From NCBI GenBank assembly GCA_014621425.1, contig JAANBB010000749.1:1-12189 (forward strand): a stretch of 12,189 nucleotides of DNA, in the 5' to 3' direction. The translations under genes and the position numbers were made by a program. Below, in pieces: positions 8,032-12,189 of this stretch. Under the pieces are notes generated by a model, which saw only the letters and a program-made list of their open reading frames with translations, did not search any database and had not been told where the DNA came from. The stretch is from Cylindrodendrum hubeiense. Its lineage: Eukaryota; Ascomycota; Sordariomycetes; Hypocreales; Nectriaceae. Numbering within the stretch: position 1 is the first letter of the stretch; each line of letters opens with the position of its first letter.

Positions 8032-9661
8032 TTAGTATCGGCGCAACTTCCGGGGATCCTCGTAACCGCCGCCGTCGTACCCGCGCTTTCGGCCGGCATC
8101 GTCGTCTCGAGGAGGTCGGTCATCTCGGGGAGGTCGATCATCTCGAGGAGGTCGGTCGTAATCGCGGTCGCGATACCCACCTTCTCTTCCACCCTCCCGC
8201 CTGCTGTCTCCTCGTGGGACGATGGGCTCCATGTTGCTGCCCGTGCGACGGCCTTCACGATCTCCGAATCGGCCACCACCATCACGGAAGCCGCCGCCAC
8301 CACCGCCGTGTCTGTCTTCATATGAGCGGCCGCCTCGAGAATCATACCCACCAGGGCCTCGGTCGCCTCGGTCTCCACGGTCGCCTCGGTCTCCGCGATC
8401 GCCTCGATCTCCGCGATCACCACGGTCTCCGCCACGATCTCCACCGTGGCCGTTTCTTCGATCGAAGCCAGGGCCGGATGGCGCTCCGCTGGGTGCTCCA
8501 TAGCCGTTTCGATCACCTCCTCGAGGCCCATCGAAGCCACCTCTGAAACCACCACCACCACGGCCTCCTCGGAATCCGCCTCTGCCGCGACCGCCGCCAT
8601 CGAAGCCCCTGAACCCGCCACGGAAGCCGCCGCCGCCGCCACCACCGAACCCTCCAGGACCCATGGGGCGCGAAGGCATCGACCGGGTGTATCCGCGGCC
8701 ACCGAGACCACCGCCCAGGCGTCGAGGCTTCCAACCCTTGACAGTTCTACCGCGTTCGACGTCTACCTTGATACGTCGGTCTTTGATGCGAATTCCATCG
8801 CAAGAATCTAAAGCAGCTACTCGCAATTGCGCCAGATGGCGCAGGTGTCAGTATATCTTACCATGGAATAATACCTTGCGTGTTAAGTGGGTATGACAAA
8901 TGAAAAACAAGAAGCAGAGACGGGCAAGCTTGAGGGCCTTTTCATGTCTCGCAGTATACTCTTAGAGAAGGGCAAGCTTGAGGGCCACATTCTCAAAAGG
9001 TACATCCAGGAAGGAATGGTATGGCCGGCTGGGGGGGGAATGGGTGTGTGTTTACCTCTCATGTCCTTTTCGCGCTCAAACACGACAAAGGCATATCCCC
9101 GATGGGGCTTCTTCTTCTTGTTTGGTTTCTCGTGGGCATGGGTATCAGTGACGATACGAATCTGATGGTTCGGTTAGCCGGTGGTGCAGTGATGGATGGA
9201 TGGACACTAATGCGTACGCGCTCAATTGGGCCGATTCGGCCAAACTCCTTCTCCAAGTCCCGCTCATCCGCATCGTAACTCAGGCGTGCCACGATAAGTG
9301 TCTTGAAGGCATCGCCGCGAACATTGGGATCTTCGTTGGGTTTGTCTAAACGCGTTGTCAGCGACTGCGCTGCAGCCGCAAAGCTGAGCTTTTCCTCACA
9401 AGTAGTTGGCGCCTCGGCAACGAGCTTTTGCACAGCTTCCTTCTTCTCTCGGGTCTTGCGGTCGCGGGCCTGCAGCCAGCTCTCGGTGGGCTTGTAGTCG
9501 TCCGTCTCCTTGTATTTCTGTAGCTCGGGCAGGAAGGCCGCGACTCCGCCAACGGGCGCGGTTTTGCGATTCTGCGGCGCATGGTCCGGGGGCTCAACCC
9601 ATCGCAGTGGTGGTCGCGCCGCGAAGAGCGCGAGCAGGTTGGGAGGGAGCTTGTCGGTCAT
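8032..9661 (-). CDS. U1 small nuclear ribonucleoprotein 70 kDa (U1-70K)
   Basis: Exons 9661-9218, 9161-9056 and 8816-8032 join in frame to 444 residues. U1-70K binds stem-loop I of U1 snRNA and helps recognise 5' splice sites in the nucleus. The N-terminal U1-70K domain covers about residues 3-95, with [13 protein letters not shown] and LPELQKY. The RRM follows at about 119-197, with RNP2 LIVARL (122-127) and RNP1 RGYAFVVF (169-176). The family signature [22 protein letters not shown] comes next. The C-terminal half is Gly/Arg-rich, with RGG-like, tandem RGD and DRPPRD repeats; it lacks the long RS/RE tail of animal proteins, as in other fungi. Intron 1 is 56 nt. Intron 2 is unusually long (9055-8817, 239 nt) and contains a direct repeat and an internal decoy exon. 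The acceptor GTAG at 8817 restores the conserved MRAALD; a GAG acceptor 3 nt upstream would add one valine. Confidence 0.95.
8102..8158 (-). repeat. Three 18-bp units coding DRPPRD repeats
   Basis: Near-identical 18-bp units read as D-R-P-P-R-D three times near the C terminus of U1-70K. They differ at a few third positions, which indicates a tandem duplication under protein-level constraint. Confidence 0.8.
8356..8445 (-). repeat. 9-bp period tandem coding RGD repeats
   Basis: About nine consecutive R-G-D triplets are coded by a 9-bp period tandem in the U1-70K C-terminal region, flanked by GG-rich segments. It is a likely site of length variation between strains. The opposite strand gives a false S-P-R repeat frame. 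Confidence 0.85.
8862..8874 (-). other. Possible 13-nt frame-breaking cassette exon inside U1-70K intron 2
   Basis: On the minus strand, CACGCAAG just before 8874 can serve as an acceptor, and GTAAGA at 8861 is a strong donor followed by a TACTGAC branch point and the normal acceptor at 8817. The 13 nt between would shift the frame and reach TAG within about 25 codons. The downstream sub-intron (45 nt) has normal fungal size; the acceptor side is weaker, since its CTTAAC lies very close. Use of the exon is a prediction only. Confidence 0.35.
8916..8938. repeat. Intronic direct repeat, copy A
   Basis: This 23-bp unit matches 8964-8986 at 22 of 23 positions; the shared core is GGGCAAGCTTGAGGGCC. 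Both copies lie within intron 2 of U1-70K and are offset by 48 bp. Confidence 0.9.
8964..8986. repeat. Intronic direct repeat, copy B
   Basis: Second copy of the 23-bp unit at 8916-8938. The copies differ at one base (AGAGA-A versus AGAGA-C before the GGGCAAG core). Confidence 0.9.
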
Positions 9662-9978
9662 CGCGCGAGGTCGGTCGCGTGGGAAAAATTGAAAATGGCC
9701 AGATGAAAAGGAGTGGATAGAATAGGCGCGCAGAAGCCGCCGAATTAACAGTTGACGGACGTGATGTAGGGCGAGGACGAGCTCCAGGCTGTCGCGCGGT
9801 CGTGAAATTATCCAGGCGATGGTTTGGGCCTCGCCGGTGTTCTACCGATAATGCGCTAAACCATCTTAAGACACCCTGCACGAGAGCTGATTTTCGGTCT
9901 GGCTTCGCGCTGCCGCTCTAAATCTTCTCTTACTTGACGTCGGATCATGAGGATATCGATTGACACGGCCAAACAAAA
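9662..9978. promoter_or_regulatory. Shared bidirectional promoter of U1-70K and mL43
   Basis: Only 317 bp separate the two divergent start codons, so both promoters and leaders must lie here. Just before the mL43 leader is TGACGTC (9935-9941), a CRE-like motif lacking the last base of the full palindrome. No TATA box was recognised. The last 32 bases hold a short upstream ORF described separately. Confidence 0.6.
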
Positions 9979-9982
9979 ATGA
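9947..9982 (+). CDS. Upstream ORF of mL43 (11 codons, stop overlaps main start)
   Basis: ATG at 9947 opens an 11-codon frame coding MRISIDTAKQK and ends at TGA 9980-9982, which overlaps the mL43 ATG (9979-9981) as ATGA. It matters only if transcripts start upstream of 9947, which the sequence cannot show. If so, mL43 translation would need leaky scanning or reinitiation by backward movement of one base. Confidence 0.35.
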   Translation: MRISIDTAKQK

Positions 9983-10503
9983 CGATCAAGGCGATAAGGG
10001 CAGTAGCAACCGGCCAGGTGAGTCTATGCCCCAATCTCCGTCCAATTCGCCAAGCGTCGAGACTAACGTGTCCCAGAATGGCGTCGGTTCATTCATTCTC
10101 CAATGCAAGAAGTTGGACTTCCACTACTGCGACTGGGCTGGAAGCTCCAAGGGCATGAAGTACGTGGCCGCTGGCTGAAATCTCACTCGAGGCATTCCCT
10201 AACTGTTGCAGCGGCTTCATCAAGTCCCTTCTCCCGAAATTCGCGACCGCCAACCCCCAGGTCGAGTTCGCCATCTCACCCCGTCCGGGCAAGCACCCCG
10301 TCATCATCGGACACTACATCAACGGCCGAACGAAGCCAATCTGCGTGCGGAACCTGTCGCCCTACGAGATCCTGAAGAAGGCGGAGCTGCTGCGCGATGC
10401 CAACGGAGAGCAGTTGAAGCGTCACAACCGGGCGGTGACGAGCAACAAGCCCAGTGTCCGAGGCATCTGGTCGCCGTACCACGGCAAGGGAATGGTGGTA
10501 TAG
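9979..10503 (+). CDS. Mitochondrial large-subunit ribosomal protein mL43 (yeast Mrpl51 family)
   Basis: Exons 9979-10017, 10077-10159 and 10212-10503 give 137 residues; introns are 59 nt (branch point ACTAAC) and 52 nt (CCTAAC). mL43 is a component of the large subunit of the mitochondrial ribosome, in the L51/S25/CI-B8 thioredoxin-like family. Diagnostic parts are NGVGSFILQCKKLDFHYCDWAGSSKGMNGF (residues about 14-43, crossing the second junction), HYINGRTKPICVRNLSPYEI in the middle, and the conserved C-terminal SVRGIWSPYHGKG. The short basic N terminus (MTIKAIRAVATGQ) may act in mitochondrial import. Length agrees with the family. Start choice is supported by the family N terminus and by an A-rich context (ACAAAAATGA). 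Confidence 0.95.
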
Positions 10504-10963
10504 AATGGTCGGGCGGCTTGGATCCGTGTACGTATATATGTATCAAATTCGGGGGCGTCACACAGCATTGGGTTGCGAAGAGATTGTACGATTTAGAGTC
10601 ATGAATCTCAAAACTACACTACTATACCACAAGTGAGATGAATCTGGTACACCATTACAATTGCACAAGGGATATTTCTATATACCTACTGCTCGGGAAA
10701 TCATTACAATGAAGGGGGTTCATACACCATGTATCATGGTCAATGGCACGTCATTGGAGGGAGGGTGCGTGCGTAGGATCGATTTACAACACAGACCCAG
10801 ACATATTACGTAGGGCGTTCACGGACTCAGAATCGAAACTAATCGTGGGTATATTTGTTCTTTTTCCCTTCATCATCTATCTGCTTTTCGAGGAAGCTGT
10901 GTCCTCGGCCAAAGACGGATTATCCTAGCTGACCTTCTCTTTCCTTTTCGAGGCGCGATTATC
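10504..10963. other. Convergent 3' intergenic region of mL43 and triosephosphate isomerase
   Basis: These 460 bp hold the 3' ends of the two facing genes. The stretch is more AT-rich than its flanks. I found no supported gene, RNA gene, or canonical AATAAA. A 61-codon open frame at 10743-10928 has no recognisable content. Confidence 0.6.
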
Positions 10964-12066
10964 TTAGTGCTTGCGGGCGTTGATGATGTCGACGACTAGA
11001 AATTGGTCAGTATCAATAGGGTAAAGCAGACAGCGAGGCAGGTTCATGTGGGAAGGCCCAAGGGGAGGGAATAGACTTACAAGCAGGCTTGAGGGAAGCA
11101 CCACCGACGAGGAAACCGTCAATATCGGGCTGGGTGCTGAGCTCGTGGCAGTTTGTGTCGTTGACACTGCCGCCGTAGAGGATGCGGGTCTCGTCGGCGA
11201 CCTGGGAGCTGATGCCACGGAGGAAGTCACGGATGGCCTTGTGGACCTCCTGGGCCTGCTCAACAGTGGCGACCTTGCCAGTGCCAATGGCCCAGATGGG
11301 CTCGTAGGCAATGACGATCTTGCTCCAGTCGGGCTTCTGGGCCTTGAGAGACTCAATCTGGGCGGAGACGACCTCAATGGTCTTGCCGGCCTCGCGGACC
11401 TCGAGGGACTCGCCGCAGCACCAGATGACGTTCAGGCCGTTGTCGGTGGCGTACTTGGTCTTGGAGGAGACGACGTCGTCAGACTCGCCGAGGATGGTGC
11501 GGCGCTCAGAGTGGCCGAGGATGGCCCAGTTGATGTTGCTGTCCTTGAGCTGGGAGACGGAGATCTCGCCAGTGAAGGCGCCGTTGGGCTTGTCAAAGAC
11601 GTTCTGGGCGGCCACAGCGACGTCGTCGCGGATAGTCTCGCGGACGAGGGAGAGGTAGAGGGCGGGGGGAGAGACGACGACCTCTGGAGGTGGGTGTTAG
11701 CAGGTGTCGCAAGTGTGATTTGTTGAGGCCGGGTCAGGCGGAGGAGAGTGGTACGAGGGCATCACGGCGCCGGTCTCTGTGAGATGGCGGGGGCGCAGAG
11801 GAGGAGAAGGAGGGGGAGGGAGATATGACATACCAGTGTTCTCGTCGAGGGTGGAGTGGTTGATGTTGGCAACAATCTCCTTGATGGCGGCCACAGAGCC
11901 GTTCCTAGAAAAAAACAAGTGGTGAGCGCGTGTTGGATGAGGTAGATGTGCGGCTTTTTGCTTCTTGGAGAATTGAGGGGGAGGGGAAAGCTTGCCATGG
12001 TGGGGGTAAGCGGAGGGAGGAGACTTACATCTTGAAGTTGCCGCCGACGAAGAACTTGCGAGCCAT
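10964..12066 (-). CDS. Triosephosphate isomerase
   Basis: Exons 12066-12029, 11904-11834, 11683-11081 and 10995-10964 give 247 residues, the usual length. The enzyme interconverts dihydroxyacetone phosphate and glyceraldehyde 3-phosphate in cytosolic glycolysis. Catalytic residues are all visible: Asn10 and Lys12 in GGNFKM, His94 in ILGHSERR and Glu164 in AYEPIWAIGTGK, which also carries the mobile loop 6. The phosphate-binding YGGSV and VGGASL motifs follow. Introns are 124, 150 and 85 nt, longer than those of neighbouring genes; the first interrupts the codon right after the catalytic lysine. Codon choice is strongly C-ending, as expected of an abundant enzyme. Upstream of the start the minus strand is CT-rich. 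Confidence 0.98.
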
Positions 12067-12189
12067 GATGGGCAATTGTGTGTGGATATTTGGGTAGAGG
12101 GGGAAAAAGTGATGCTGGACAAGGTCGAGGAAAATGGTAGAGATGATGAGGAAAGACGGGAGGAGGAGGGGAGAGGAGTCGTGGATAGT
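12067..12189 (-). promoter_or_regulatory. CT-rich leader/promoter of triosephosphate isomerase
   Basis: Read on the minus strand, the region from the window edge to the start codon is rich in C and T (for example CTCCTCTCCCCTCCTCCTCC). Pyrimidine tracts like this lie just upstream of, or span, transcription starts of highly expressed glycolytic genes in filamentous fungi. The promoter continues beyond the window. Confidence 0.55.

Noticed and set aside
8222..8811. Plus-strand frames with S-P-R repeats and an Ala/Thr-rich frame
   Set aside because: They are antisense shadows of the RGD/RGG-coding tail of U1-70K, whose exon structure is well supported.
11046..11726. Plus-strand open frame of 226 codons
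   Set aside because: It is antisense to triosephosphate isomerase exon 3; strong C-ending codon bias removes stops from the opposite strand. The content is low-complexity Leu/Gly/Asp/Val.

Overview
The window is nuclear DNA from a filamentous ascomycete (Pezizomycotina, most likely a Sordariomycete). The reasons are many 49-70 nt GT-AG introns with CTAAC/CTGAC-type branch points, C-ending codons in the housekeeping genes, pyrimidine-rich promoters, and proteins that read as fungal versions of conserved eukaryotic families. No bacterial features, transposon, CRISPR array or virus-like sequence was found. All seven genes were rebuilt by joining exons in frame; none is complete as a single open frame except across splicing.

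Layout, left to right. (1) 1-960, minus: 5' part of a G3BP/Nxt3-like NTF2-domain protein, cut by the window edge. (2) 1736-3101, minus: peroxisomal-type D-amino-acid oxidase, six exons including a 14-nt microexon. (3) 3763-5057, minus: a PLP enzyme of the threonine aldolase fold. (4) 6426-7292, plus: ribosome assembly factor MRT4. (5) 8032-9661, minus: U1 snRNP 70 kDa protein. (6) 9979-10503, plus: mitochondrial ribosomal protein mL43. (7) 10964-12066, minus: triosephosphate isomerase.

The right half is a run of core genes: pre-60S assembly, splicing, mitochondrial translation and glycolysis. U1-70K and mL43 diverge from a 317-bp shared promoter; MRT4/U1-70K and mL43/TPI are convergent pairs. 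The left half holds two amino-acid catabolic genes in tandem on the same strand, with weaker codon bias, GATA-type sites and a related GC-rich palindrome upstream of each. A shared role in amino-acid nitrogen use, possibly D-amino acids, is a reasonable inference and not shown by the sequence.

I found no clearly new system. The points most worth a second look are a predicted frame-breaking microexon in the long U1-70K intron, a short upstream ORF whose stop overlaps the mL43 start codon (ATGA), the 14-nt microexon inside the FAD-binding motif of the oxidase, the oxidase/threonine-aldolase-fold pair, and a small inverted-repeat element next to a tRNA B-box-like sequence near 5.9 kb.
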